Shown here piece by piece: positions 1 to 10,503 of a DNA stretch of 64,000 nt. A model generated the notes under the pieces. The model was not told where the DNA came from, ran no database searches, and saw only the letters and a list, made by a program, of their open reading frames with translations. The stretch is from positions 1,674,001-1,738,000 of the forward strand of contig NZ_CP025228.1 of assembly GCF_004102025.1 (NCBI RefSeq). The letters are read 5' to 3'. A program made the translations under genes and the position numbers. This DNA comes from Actinomyces qiguomingii (GTDB lineage: Bacteria > Actinomycetota > Actinomycetes > Actinomycetales > Actinomycetaceae). Each line of letters opens with the position of its first letter. Positions within the stretch are counted from its first letter, which is position 1.

Positions 1-2290
<2,290 letters not shown>

Positions 2291-2637
2291 CGATACAACA
2301 CAAGCACCCACCACAACAAAGCAGGTGGGCAAGCACCCACCGCAACAAGCAGGTGGACAAGCAGGTAGCGCCGTTGGGTAACCACACCCGAGCACGACAC
2401 CACCAACAACAAACCCTGGGGAAGCACCCCCGGCAAACACGCACAATGACAAACCCCACACCACTAGGGGCCCGCACCACAATAGTGCCGGCACACCCCC
2501 CTGGTGGCAGGCAACCACCCCCCCGAAACAAAACAAGGCGGGGTGGTTGGGCGCATCCGCTGTACGGTTCACAACCCAGCCAGCACACCAGCCACCACCA
2601 CACCCCACCCAAGGGTCAGGGGTTGTTGGCGGATGCG
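2291..2637 (+). other. 23S-5S internal transcribed spacer, about 345 bases
   Basis: This is long for a 23S-5S spacer, which is more often around 60-150 bases in actinobacteria. It is C/A-rich and rich in inverted repeats. Near-tandem units lie at 2301-2357. A 10-bp perfect stem pairs 2512-2521 (caaccacccc) with 2540-2549 (ggggtggttg). A 9-bp stem pairs 2552-2560 (cgcatccgc) with 2629-2637 (gcggatgcg), ending next to 5S. The last two look like rRNA processing stems. No tRNA or credible coding frame is visible. Confidence 0.8.
2301..2357 (+). repeat. Two near-identical 28-29 base tandem units in the 23S-5S spacer
   Basis: Units at 2301-2329 and 2330-2357 share caagcacccacc, then caacaa, then gcaggtgg, with one substitution and one base indel. 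A partial third copy (caagcaggt) follows at 2358. Each unit can fold on itself through cccacc pairing with ggtggg, so the transcript could form consecutive small hairpins. The role is unknown; a processing site or a by-product of rrn recombination are both possible. Confidence 0.75.
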
Positions 2638-2638
2638 T

Positions 2639-2761
2639 GGTGCCGGTGGTCATAGCGGGGAAGCAACGCCCGGATCCCATACCGAACCCGGAAGCTAAGC
2701 CCCCCAGCGCTGATGGTACTGCCCCCCACAGGCGGGCGGGAGAGTAAGACACCGCCGGCAC
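2639..2761 (+). rRNA. rrf: 5S ribosomal RNA
   Basis: Conserved 5S elements are present: ggtggtcatagcg near the 5' end, cccggatcccataccgaacccggaagctaag in the middle, and gcgggagagtaa near the 3' end. The termini pair (ggtgccgg with ccggcacc) to form helix I, which places the ends within a few bases of those given. It follows 23S in the usual 16S-23S-5S order. Confidence 0.93.
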
Positions 2762-2788
2762 CACACACCCACCCACAACCCAACACCC

Positions 2789-2822
2789 AACCAACACCAA
2801 ACGAGGGTTGGTTGTTAGTGTC
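2789..2822 (+). terminator. Probable rrn operon terminator
   Basis: Just after 5S, aaccaacacc (2789-2798) pairs with gggttggtt (2805-2813), giving nine base pairs with one bulged A and a six-base loop. A moderately T-rich tail (gttagtgtct) follows. The position fits the end of the rRNA transcript. The stem is not GC-dense, so strength is uncertain. Confidence 0.5.
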
Positions 2823-2869
2823 TACGGGCCGCGTGTATGGCACGGGCGTATGGCGTGCGGCGCAAGGTT

Positions 2870-2899
2870 TTGATCGCCAAAGGCGGCGCTGCCTAGTAG
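2870..2899 (+). promoter_or_regulatory. Candidate promoter for the TPR-tlyA-recN operon
   Basis: A -35-like ttgatc (2870-2875) and a weak -10-like tagtag (2894-2899) are separated by 18 bases, about 60 bases before the first start codon. The -10 match is poor; taggg-t at 2897-2902 is an alternative. Proposed from position and motif only. Confidence 0.3.
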
Positions 2900-2959
2900 G
2901 GTTGGTGCTTATCGCATACGGCGCCTGCCGCGCCGGCCGACGAGTGAGAAAGAAGAAGC

Positions 2960-4108
2960 ATGGCGTACGACAGGCGTGATGACCGCTCCCGCTCGGGCAA
3001 CCGCCAGGGCAAGGGTGGAGACCGGCACGGTTTTCGCCGTCGGTATGAGGGCGACTCCTCCCAGTCAGCCCATGAAGGGCGTAGGGGAAGAGGACATCAT
3101 GAGCGCGGCTGGCAGGATGGCAGCAGGGGCGGAGGCGCTGGCAGTGGCAACGACGGATATGGGCGGCGCCGCGGCGCCGGCGGTCGAACAGGTCGACAAG
3201 AGGCATACGGCAGTGCGAGGGCGGGTGGCACGAAGCCAACCCAGCGCCCCCGTATTCCAGAGCCGCCGGTACCGTCTGATGTAGCTCCGCAGGATCTGGA
3301 AGCCTCGGCGCGACGCGAGCTGCGTGCCCTCGGAAGGGCCAATGCGGACAACGTGGCGCGGCACCTGGTGATGGTGCAGCGACTGCTGGATTCGGATCCG
3401 CAGACCGCCTATCAGCACGCCCGTTACGCTGCTTCGCATGCAGGTCGTGTGGCGGTTGTGCGGGAGTCTGCGGGAATCGCAGCGTATCTGTCGGGTCATT
3501 ACAACGAAGCGCTACGTGAGATCCGGGCGGCCAGGCGGTTGTCCGGCCGGGATCTGCACCGCGCCATTGAGGCGGACTGCGAACGAGCTCTTGGCCGTTT
3601 TAACCAGGCCTTGAAAGCGGCACAGGAGGCTGACCCTCGGCAGCTTGACGACCTCGAAGAGGCCGAGATTGCGATGGTGGTCTCAGGAGTGCGCCATGAT
3701 ATGGGGCACAGCGAGCTCGGACTGGTCGTGATTGAGGAAGCGATCATGATGTTCCGGGGCGACCGAGAGACCCTGCGCCGACTCCATTCGGTGCGTGCCG
3801 ACCGATTGGAGGAGCTGGGGCGCGAAGAGGAGGCGGCCAAGATCCGCGAACGCATCGGGTTTGGTGACGACTCCGCTTCCTCACAGACGGTTGAGGTCTA
3901 TGACATTGAGGACGACTACGATGAACAGGAGCGGGCTGACCAAGGTGATAGTTCACCGGCTCCAGTTGATTCACTCGACGACATGGCGCCGTCAGGGCAT
4001 GGCAGCGACCTGGTCGATCCTGGTCCCGAGTCCGGTCAGGCCGGCCCCGACGGCGGTGCATTCGGCCCCGACGACGAAGACGCTCCCGCGGTTGCGGTTG
4101 AAGACTGA
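2960..4108 (+). CDS. TPR-like protein with Arg/Gly-rich N-terminus (Rv1691-like)
   Basis: A 382-residue protein in three parts. Residues 1 to about 95 are disordered and dense in Arg and Gly, with RRG/RGRG/GRRRG repeats resembling RGG-box RNA-binding segments. Residues 110-300 are alpha-helical repeats of tetratricopeptide type (YLSGHYNEALREIRAARRL, then FNQALKAAQEAD). Residues 310-382 are an acidic tail. By position it matches the TPR protein upstream of the HAD phosphatase and tlyA in mycobacteria. TPR proteins usually hold partners together; the partner is unknown. The basic N-terminus beside the rRNA operon and before an rRNA methyltransferase makes RNA or ribosome binding a reasonable inference. 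The ATG at 2960 follows a purine-rich agaaagaag. Confidence 0.85.
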   Translation: MAYDRRDDRSRSGNRQGKGGDRHGFRRRYEGDSSQSAHEGRRGRGHHERGWQDGSRGGGAGSGNDGYGRRRGAGGRTGRQEAYGSARAGGTKPTQRPRIPEPPVPSDVAPQDLEASARRELRALGRANADNVARHLVMVQRLLDSDPQTAYQHARYAASHAGRVAVVRESAGIAAYLSGHYNEALREIRAARRLSGRDLHRAIEADCERALGRFNQALKAAQEADPRQLDDLEEAEIAMVVSGVRHDMGHSELGLVVIEEAIMMFRGDRETLRRLHSVRADRLEELGREEEAAKIRERIGFGDDSASSQTVEVYDIEDDYDEQERADQGDSSPAPVDSLDDMAPSGHGSDLVDPGPESGQAGPDGGAFGPDDEDAPAVAVED

Positions 4109-4123
4109 GGCTTAGGGGGCAGC

Positions 4124-5209
4124 ATGGACAGTTTGCTCGGCAGCCAGCCCGAGGGCGACTCGGGGTTCTTATACGGCTGTGGCCGACCCCTGGCCGCCGC
4201 CTACGACGTGGCGCTCCTGGACCTTGACGGCGTGTGTTTTTCCGGGGACGCCAGGGTTCCGCACGCCGCCGATGGCGCCAATGGAGCGCGTGAGTACGGG
4301 ATGCGCCTGGTCTTCGTGACGAACAACGCCTCGCGATCCCCGGTGGCGGTGGTGAACAAGCTCGCCCGCAACGACATCGCCGCCTCTCCGGACGAAGTCT
4401 TCTCTGCCGCCATGGATGCGGCGGCGCTGTTGCATGAGCACCTGCCCGACGGCGCTTCCGTGCTCGTAGTTGGCGGCGAGGGGCTGCGACAGGCACTCAC
4501 AGACGAGGGCTTCAAGGTCGTGGCCTCCGCGGATGACGGGCCCGCCGCCGTCGTCCAGGGCTGGGATGCGGCTGTTGACTGGGCCATGATGTCCGAGGGG
4601 CTGTATGCGATCACCAACGGTGCGTTGCATGTGGCCACCAACCTCGACGCCACTCTGCCCACCGAACGGGGCTTCGCCCTGGGCAACGGCAGCCTGGTTG
4701 CCGCCATCGCCAATGCCTCAGGCCGCAGACCGTTGGCCGGAGGCAAACCCTTCCCAGGTATTTATCAGCGTGCGCTGCGCCGTTCAGGAGGAACCAGGCC
4801 GCTCGCCGTCGGCGACCGGCTCAACACCGATCACGTCGGGGCCCGGGCAGCTGACATACCAGGTTTGCATGTGCTCACGGGTGTCAGCACTGCCCGCGAT
4901 GTGCTTCTTGCCTCGCCAGAGGAAAGGCCGACCTTCCTGCACACGGATCTGCGCGGCCTGCTGGAACCCCACCCCGCGCCGGAACGCATCGGTAGCGGCG
5001 TTCAGGGCTGGTGGCAGGTCGGCGACGAGTGCTGGCGTGTCACCGATGCGGGCTTGGAGGATCGGAATGCGGGAATCCTCGACGCCTCCTGCGCCACAGT
5101 CAGCCTTGACGCATATCGTGCCCTCGCCTGCGCCCTCTGGGAGTTTGCCGATGCCCATGCCGGTGGCACCGAGGTACCGCATGTACCCGAACTGAATGTC
5201 GTCTCCTGA
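4124..5209 (+). CDS. HAD-superfamily phosphatase (Rv1692/NagD-like)
   Basis: A 361-residue hydrolase. The HAD nucleophile motif DLDG is at residues 33-36 (Asp33 nucleophile, Asp35 acid/base) and is followed by the NagD-type VFVTNNASRSP (motif II). The later KPFPGIY and GDRLNTDH correspond to motifs III/IV, with an aspartate near residue 227 coordinating magnesium. The mycobacterial counterpart Rv1692 is described as a glycerol-3-phosphate phosphatase, so a role in recycling lipid or polyol phosphates is plausible. The substrate cannot be read from sequence. The C-terminal ~90 residues extend past the core. It starts 15 bases after the TPR gene, so the two are very likely co-transcribed. Confidence 0.88.
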   Translation: MDSLLGSQPEGDSGFLYGCGRPLAAAYDVALLDLDGVCFSGDARVPHAADGANGAREYGMRLVFVTNNASRSPVAVVNKLARNDIAASPDEVFSAAMDAAALLHEHLPDGASVLVVGGEGLRQALTDEGFKVVASADDGPAAVVQGWDAAVDWAMMSEGLYAITNGALHVATNLDATLPTERGFALGNGSLVAAIANASGRRPLAGGKPFPGIYQRALRRSGGTRPLAVGDRLNTDHVGARAADIPGLHVLTGVSTARDVLLASPEERPTFLHTDLRGLLEPHPAPERIGSGVQGWWQVGDECWRVTDAGLEDRNAGILDASCATVSLDAYRALACALWEFADAHAGGTEVPHVPELNVVS

Positions 5210-5229
5210 ACTGCAGCGATGTCTGGAGC

Positions 5230-5412
5230 ATGCCGATGACCGCCGCCCCCCGACCGGTTCCGCGACCCGAATCCGAGGCCGCCCGCACCCCCGTCCCGGA
5301 CCTTGCTGCGAAGCTTGAGACCATAGCCGGGCTGCCGCTGGAGGAACGCGCCACGCAGCTCGCATCCCTTCACGAGCTGCTCTCATCCGAGCTGCGTCTA
5401 ACCGAGCACTGA
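5230..5412 (+). CDS. Small conserved protein between HAD phosphatase and tlyA (Rv1693-like)
   Basis: A 60-residue protein. The N-terminus is Pro-rich; the second half (about 26-60) is predicted helical with an alternating Leu/Glu pattern (LAAKLETIAGLPLEERATQL, then LHELLSSEL). A small gene sits in the same place in M. tuberculosis (Rv1693), which supports its being real. The start may be ATG 5230 or ATG 5236. No function is known; the helical hairpin could be a protein-binding element. Confidence 0.7.
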   Translation: MPMTAAPRPVPRPESEAARTPVPDLAAKLETIAGLPLEERATQLASLHELLSSELRLTEH

Positions 5413-5434
5413 CCACGGACCGACTTTTAACCGC

Positions 5435-6352
5435 ATGGCACGACTGATTCGTATCGACTCCGAACTCGTGCGGCGCGGGCTCGCCCGCTCGCGTACTCAT
5501 GCCGCACGGCTCATTGACGATGGTCAGGTCACCCTCGACGGCGTGGTGGTCACCAAGCCTGCCCGGCAAGTCAACCCGGCGCAGGCGATCGAAGTTATCG
5601 CTCCGGCCTGCGACGACTATGTGTCTCGTGGCGCCCATAAACTGGCAGGCGCACTCGATACTTTGACCAAACGAGACCTGGCTCCCCGCATCGTCGGCAG
5701 ACGCTGCCTGGACGCTGGTGCCTCCACCGGAGGTTTTACCGACGTGCTGCTGCGCCGGGGAGCGGCACAGGTGGTTGCCGTCGACGTCGGCTATGGCCAG
5801 CTCGCCTGGTCCCTGCGTAACGATCCTCGCGTGACCGTGTTGGAACGCACGAATGTGCGCAGTCTCGATCCGCACGCCGTTGCGCCCGCACCCGAGCTCG
5901 TTGTAGGCGACCTCTCCTTCATCTCACTAACCACCGTGCTTCCGGCGTTGGCCCGAGCCGCCTCGTCAGACGCCGACCTGCTGCTAATGGTCAAACCCCA
6001 GTTCGAGGTCGGCAGAGACCGCCTAGGTCGAGGAGGCGTGGTCCGTGACCCGGCACTGCATCTCGAATGTGTGCTGAAGGTGTGCGAATGTGCCCATGCC
6101 TTGGACATGGGAATCGATGCGGTCACCGCGTCGCCGCTGCCCGGGCCCGCCGGAAATGTCGAGTACTTTGTGAGCATGCACTCTGGGCGGGCCGGCTCAC
6201 CGCTGGACCTGGTCGGACCGGCGTTGCAGGATGAGGTCCGGCGCGCCATCGCCGCTGGACCCGCTGGATCCGTTGGACCTGCCGGAGCCAACCACAGCCA
6301 ACACAGACGTCGCCCGGAAGGAGGCGGAGATGACCACCGGAACCATTCGTAA
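5435..6352 (+). CDS. tlyA: TlyA family rRNA 2'-O-methyltransferase
   Basis: A 305-residue protein with an S4 RNA-binding domain at about 3-65 (RIDSELVRRGLARSRTHAA, LIDDGQV) and a FtsJ/RrmJ-type SAM methyltransferase domain from about 70 to 250. SAM-binding DAGASTGGFTDVLL is around residue 92, and VKPQFEVGR and VVRD are typical TlyA segments. Characterised family members methylate the 2'-hydroxyl of C1920 in 23S rRNA and, in mycobacteria, also C1409 in 16S rRNA; loss gives capreomycin/viomycin resistance. The long N-terminal S4 domain resembles the dual-specificity type, but this is inferred. The C-terminus carries a short Pro/Gly-rich extension, and the NAD kinase gene starts inside its last codons. 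Confidence 0.95.
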   Translation: MARLIRIDSELVRRGLARSRTHAARLIDDGQVTLDGVVVTKPARQVNPAQAIEVIAPACDDYVSRGAHKLAGALDTLTKRDLAPRIVGRRCLDAGASTGGFTDVLLRRGAAQVVAVDVGYGQLAWSLRNDPRVTVLERTNVRSLDPHAVAPAPELVVGDLSFISLTTVLPALARAASSDADLLLMVKPQFEVGRDRLGRGGVVRDPALHLECVLKVCECAHALDMGIDAVTASPLPGPAGNVEYFVSMHSGRAGSPLDLVGPALQDEVRRAIAAGPAGSVGPAGANHSQHRRRPEGGGDDHRNHS

Positions 6353-7364
6353 TGCCACGGCCGATACCGAGACCGCTACACAAACCACGCCGATATCCGT
6401 CCCCGCAAACTCGGGAGCAGCCAGCGAGCAGAGGGCTCGAAACCATCCGATCCCTCACCGGCCGCGACTGCGGCGTGTCATGCTCCTACAGCGTGATCTG
6501 AACGATAAACCGGTGCCGCCCCACCGTAAGGCGGCTCCGACCGCCACGGCCGTCGCTCGAGCGGAGGCGGCCTTGCGCTCACACGGCGTCCAGCCCGTGG
6601 AGCCCGGCTTTGAAGGTGAGGTGGACCTAGTTCTGGTCATGGGGGGAGATGGCACAATTCTGCGCGCGAGCGAGGTCGCTAGAGATCGGGACGTGCCGCT
6701 GCTGGGCGTCAACACCGGCCACGTCGGTTTCCTAGCGGAGGCGGATCCGGACGCCGTGGAACAGGTCGTCGCCGATTTGGTTGCCGGCCGGTACGTGGTC
6801 GACACCCGCATGACCATCAATGTTGAGGTCCAGGCCCCCGATGGCTCGGTGACCCGCGACTGGGCCCTGAATGAGGCCGCACTGGAGAAGCGTGACCGGG
6901 CCCGCATGGTGGAGGTGGCTGTGGGCGTGGATGGTCAGGCGGTCTCCTCCTTCGGTTGTGACGGACTGGTTATGGCCACGCCCACAGGTTCGACCGCATA
7001 TGCCTACTCGGGGGGCGGCCCGGTCATCTGGCCGGAGGTGGAGGCATTACTGCTCGTACCGCTGTCAGCCCATGCCCTGTTCACCCGTCCGCTGGTGGTG
7101 GGGCCGGACTCCCGCTTGGAGGTCGTCATCTATCATGCGGGCTTCGGTGGCGCGGAGGTGTGGTGTGACGGCCGCCGCTGCCTCGACGCGCCGACCGGGT
7201 CACGCATATGCATCACCCGCGCCGAGCGTCCGGTGCGTCTGGCGAGGCTGAACACCGCACCCTTCGCCACGCGCCTGGTGCGTAAATTCGATCTGCCTGT
7301 GCAGGGGTGGCGCACCGCCGACGCCTCCGCGACGCTGGCGGGCCGGGATGGCGACACGCAGTGA
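6330..7364 (+). CDS. nadK: NAD kinase
   Basis: The enzyme phosphorylates NAD to NADP. The signature GGDGT is at residues 105-109, followed by GVNTGHVGFLAE and later NEAALEK, PTGSTAYAYSGGGP (substrate and phosphate binding) and a FTRPLVV segment. I chose ATG 6330 because aaggagg lies at 6318-6324, which gives 344 residues and a 23-base overlap with tlyA; an upstream start would be buried in tlyA and lacks a ribosome site. The ~60-residue N-terminal lead-in before LRRVMLLQRD is longer than usual and low in complexity. ATG 6480 would give a core-only enzyme and remains possible. Position between tlyA and recN matches mycobacteria. Confidence 0.94.
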   Translation: MTTGTIRNATADTETATQTTPISVPANSGAASEQRARNHPIPHRPRLRRVMLLQRDLNDKPVPPHRKAAPTATAVARAEAALRSHGVQPVEPGFEGEVDLVLVMGGDGTILRASEVARDRDVPLLGVNTGHVGFLAEADPDAVEQVVADLVAGRYVVDTRMTINVEVQAPDGSVTRDWALNEAALEKRDRARMVEVAVGVDGQAVSSFGCDGLVMATPTGSTAYAYSGGGPVIWPEVEALLLVPLSAHALFTRPLVVGPDSRLEVVIYHAGFGGAEVWCDGRRCLDAPTGSRICITRAERPVRLARLNTAPFATRLVRKFDLPVQGWRTADASATLAGRDGDTQ

Positions 7365-9178
7365 TCGAGTCCCTGCACATTGAGAACCTCGGGGTGATTG
7401 AGGATGCCGACTTGTTCCTCAGCCCAGGGTTGACTGCGCTGACCGGAGAGACGGGGGCGGGCAAGACCATGGTGCTCACCTCCCTGGGGCTGTTACTGGG
7501 GCAACGCGCGGAGTCCGCCGTGGTTAGGGCAGGTGCCGCCCGCGCCCTGGTGGAGGGGGCCTTCGTGCTCTCGCCGTCATCGCCTGCCGCCGCCCGTGCC
7601 GCCGAGTCCGGGGCCGAGCTCGACGACGACTTGTTGTTGGCATCCCGTGTCATTCCGGCCTCCGGCCGTTCTCGTGCTCACCTGGGCGGTCACGCCGTAC
7701 CGTCCGCGGTCCTGGCCGACGTCGGATCCCGCCTGGTGTCCGTACACGGGCAGGCGGATCAACTGCGCCTACGTTCGGCCTCCGCTCAGCGAGCTGCCCT
7801 CGACAGCCTCGGCGGGCCGAGCCATGCAGGACTGTGCCGCCGTTATGCCGAGGTCTATCAGGCCAGGAACGCGGCCGCCGCGACGTTGGAGCAATGGCGC
7901 TCCGGTGCCCAGGCGCGTCGCGTCGAGGCCGAGGAACTGCGACATTGGCTGGAACAGCTGGAACGGCTCGCTCCCCAACCCGGGGAGGACGCCGCCTTGA
8001 CCGCCGAGGCCGAGCGTCTGGACCACGCTGAGGATCTGCGCCGTGCCGCCTGCGCGGCGCGCATTGCGTTATCCGGGGATGAGGACACCACCGTGGAGTC
8101 GCCGGACGTAATGGCCCTGACCGCCGCTGCGGACCGGGCGCTGGCACATGTCGCCGGGGTCGATCCGATACTGACCTCGATGGCCGAACGCCTGCATCAA
8201 CTGGGCATCCTCGCCGCGGATTTGGCCGGTGAACTCACTGAATACCTCGACTCCCTGGACGCCGATCCCGCACGGCTGGCATGGGTGCAGGAGCGCCGTG
8301 CGGAGCTGGCCAGGGCCTGCCAGGAGATCGGCGGTCCGGGCACCCGGATCGACGACGTCGACGCCCTGCTTGCCTGGGGCGAGTCCGCCGCGGCCCGCCT
8401 GGATGAGCTCGAGGGGCCGCACGGCACCGCCGAGTCCCTGTCGGCGGCCCTGGACGCGGCGGAAAGTGAGCTGGCCGACGTCGCCGGTGAACTGTCCACC
8501 GCCCGGCTCCGCCTCGCCGAGCGCCTGCAAAACGAGGTCAATGCCGAACTGGCCGGGTTGGAGATGAAGGATGCGCGCCTGGTGGTAGATCTTCAGCCTC
8601 GTGATGAGCCTGGGCCCACCGGCGCCGAAACCGTCGCCCTGCAGCTCATCTCCCATCCCGGGGCCCCTGCACTGCCGCTCGGTAAAGGGGCCTCCGGCGG
8701 CGAATTGTCACGCATCATGCTGGCCCTCGAGGTGGTTCTGGCCGAGGCGGCGTCAACCGCCGCGGAACCCGAGGTGCCCGGCGGTGCCTCCGCCCACCAC
8801 CGGCGCACATTCGTATTCGATGAGATCGACGCCGGCGTGGGTGGGCGTGCCGCACGGGAGATCGGTCGGCGGCTGGCGCGGCTCGCCCGTCGCTACCAGG
8901 TGGTGGTGGTCACGCATCTCGCCCAGGTCGCGGCCTGGGCCGACACACAGTTGGTGGTGCTCAAGGAGACTACCGCAGATGAGGCGCACACCCCCCAGGC
9001 ACCTGGGAGACCTGGGCCGGGCCATCCGACCGTGCGCACCCGGGTCGTGGCCGTCACCGGGCGGGCCAGATTGCGTGAACTGGCTCGCATGCTCTCCGGC
9101 CATGAGAACTCAGAAGCCGCCCTTCGGCATGCCGCTGAGCTGATCGACGCCGCCAACGTGGCAGAATCCCGGTCGTGA
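7361..9178 (+). CDS. recN: DNA repair protein RecN
   Basis: An SMC-like ATPase of double-strand-break repair. Walker A GETGAGKT is at residues 29-36, a long helical/coiled-coil middle runs about 150-390, the ABC signature SGGELSRIMLALE is around 445, and Walker B FVFDEIDAGVGG is around 485, followed by the switch His region VVTHLAQVAAWAD. The length of 605 residues is slightly above the usual 550-590. The start is GTG 7361, which overlaps the NAD kinase stop as GTGA and gives the canonical VIESLHIENLGVI opening; this implies translational coupling. No LexA box was noticed directly upstream, expected for an internal operon gene. Confidence 0.96.
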   Translation: MIESLHIENLGVIEDADLFLSPGLTALTGETGAGKTMVLTSLGLLLGQRAESAVVRAGAARALVEGAFVLSPSSPAAARAAESGAELDDDLLLASRVIPASGRSRAHLGGHAVPSAVLADVGSRLVSVHGQADQLRLRSASAQRAALDSLGGPSHAGLCRRYAEVYQARNAAAATLEQWRSGAQARRVEAEELRHWLEQLERLAPQPGEDAALTAEAERLDHAEDLRRAACAARIALSGDEDTTVESPDVMALTAAADRALAHVAGVDPILTSMAERLHQLGILAADLAGELTEYLDSLDADPARLAWVQERRAELARACQEIGGPGTRIDDVDALLAWGESAAARLDELEGPHGTAESLSAALDAAESELADVAGELSTARLRLAERLQNEVNAELAGLEMKDARLVVDLQPRDEPGPTGAETVALQLISHPGAPALPLGKGASGGELSRIMLALEVVLAEAASTAAEPEVPGGASAHHRRTFVFDEIDAGVGGRAAREIGRRLARLARRYQVVVVTHLAQVAAWADTQLVVLKETTADEAHTPQAPGRPGPGHPTVRTRVVAVTGRARLRELARMLSGHENSEAALRHAAELIDAANVAESRS

Positions 9179-10485
9179 GGTTCCCGTTCCTGTTCCGCAA
9201 GCAGGCCCCGCCAGAACCGGACCGCCCCAGCGGCACGGTCCGGGTGGATCCGCGTACCAAGAAGCTCACCAAGCGGCTCCAGCCGGGGGATATTGCCGTC
9301 ATCGATCACCTCGATCTCGATCGCGTGGCCGCCGAGGCCCTAGTCGAATGCAAGCCGGCGGCCGTACTGAATGCATCCCCTTCCGTATCCGGTCGCTATC
9401 CGAACCTCGGTCCCGGAATCCTGGTTGATGCCGGTATCCCCCTGATCGACGACCTGGGGCCCGACATCATGCGGCTGCACGACGGCCAGCGCGTCATCAT
9501 TGACCTCGACCCCGAGTCGAAGCATGCCGGCGCCGTGCACATGCAGGCGCGTCCCGGCCACCGGCACGCCCCCGGGGCGGAGAAATCGGCGGATAGCGCG
9601 GCCGGTCCGGGCCTGAAGGGTGACGGCGATTCCAGCATCCTCGCCCAGGGCGTCGTCCAGACGCGGGAGAGCATTGATGCGCTAATGGAGGCGGCCAAGC
9701 AGGGACTTTCGGTTCAGCTGGAGGCTTTTGCGGCCAACACCATGGAGTACATGCGGGGGGAACGCGACCTGTTGCTCAACGGCGTGGGGATGCCGGATAT
9801 TCGCACCCCTATAAGCGGTCGGCACGTGTTGGTCGTGGTGCGCGGATACTCGTACAAGGAGGACCTGAAGGCCCTCAAGCCCTACATCCGCGACTATAAG
9901 CCCGTCATCATAGGCGTCGACGGCGGCGCAGATGCGGTGCTGGAGGCCGGACTCAAACTGGATATGATCGTCGGAGATATGGACTCCGTCTCCGATAAGG
10001 CTCTTTCTGCGGGCGCCGAGATCATCGTGCACGCCTACCGTGACGGGCGCGCCCCCGGTCTTAAACGCGTCGAGGATCTCGGGGTGGAGCACACGGTGTT
10101 CGCCGCCACTGGCACCAGTGAGGACATCGCCATGCTGATCGCCGACGGTTCCGGTGCCGAACTGATCGTCGCCCTGGGCACACATGCCACCCTGTTGGAG
10201 TTCCTTGACAAGGGACGTGCCGGTATGTCCTCTACCTTCCTGACTCGGCTCAAGGTCGGCGGACGTCTCATTGACGCCAAGGGCGTATCGCGTCTGTACC
10301 GCACCCGCATATCCGGTTGGCAACTGGGACTGCTGGCCCTGGCAGGGCTGGTCGCCCTGTTCGTCGCCCTCGCCGCCACCCCCGCGGGCCAGACCTTCCT
10401 AGGCCTGTCCGGTGCCGTATGGGATGACTTGGTCAACTTCTTCCGGTCCCTGGTGGGACTCACTCCGAACACACCTTCCGTCTGA
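9175..10485 (+). CDS. steA: SteA-like septation/cell-envelope protein with thiamine-pyrophosphokinase-like fold
   Basis: A 436-residue protein. The central region (about 215-330) resembles the catalytic domain of thiamine pyrophosphokinase: VDGGAD near 247 and GDMDS near 267. The flanking sequence (TKKLTKRLQPGDIAVIDH at the N-terminus) is typical of the Rv1697/SteA family. One C-terminal membrane helix (about 380-405, WQLGLLALAGLVALFVALAA) anchors it. In Corynebacterium glutamicum SteA works with SteB at the septum to activate peptidoglycan cleavage during cell separation. The start is GTG 9175, overlapping the recN stop by GTGA. The steB-like gene follows after 18 bases, so a SteAB complex is likely here. 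Confidence 0.9.
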   Translation: MRFPFLFRKQAPPEPDRPSGTVRVDPRTKKLTKRLQPGDIAVIDHLDLDRVAAEALVECKPAAVLNASPSVSGRYPNLGPGILVDAGIPLIDDLGPDIMRLHDGQRVIIDLDPESKHAGAVHMQARPGHRHAPGAEKSADSAAGPGLKGDGDSSILAQGVVQTRESIDALMEAAKQGLSVQLEAFAANTMEYMRGERDLLLNGVGMPDIRTPISGRHVLVVVRGYSYKEDLKALKPYIRDYKPVIIGVDGGADAVLEAGLKLDMIVGDMDSVSDKALSAGAEIIVHAYRDGRAPGLKRVEDLGVEHTVFAATGTSEDIAMLIADGSGAELIVALGTHATLLEFLDKGRAGMSSTFLTRLKVGGRLIDAKGVSRLYRTRISGWQLGLLALAGLVALFVALAATPAGQTFLGLSGAVWDDLVNFFRSLVGLTPNTPSV

Positions 10486-10503
10486 GCAAGTACAGGAACT
10501 TTC

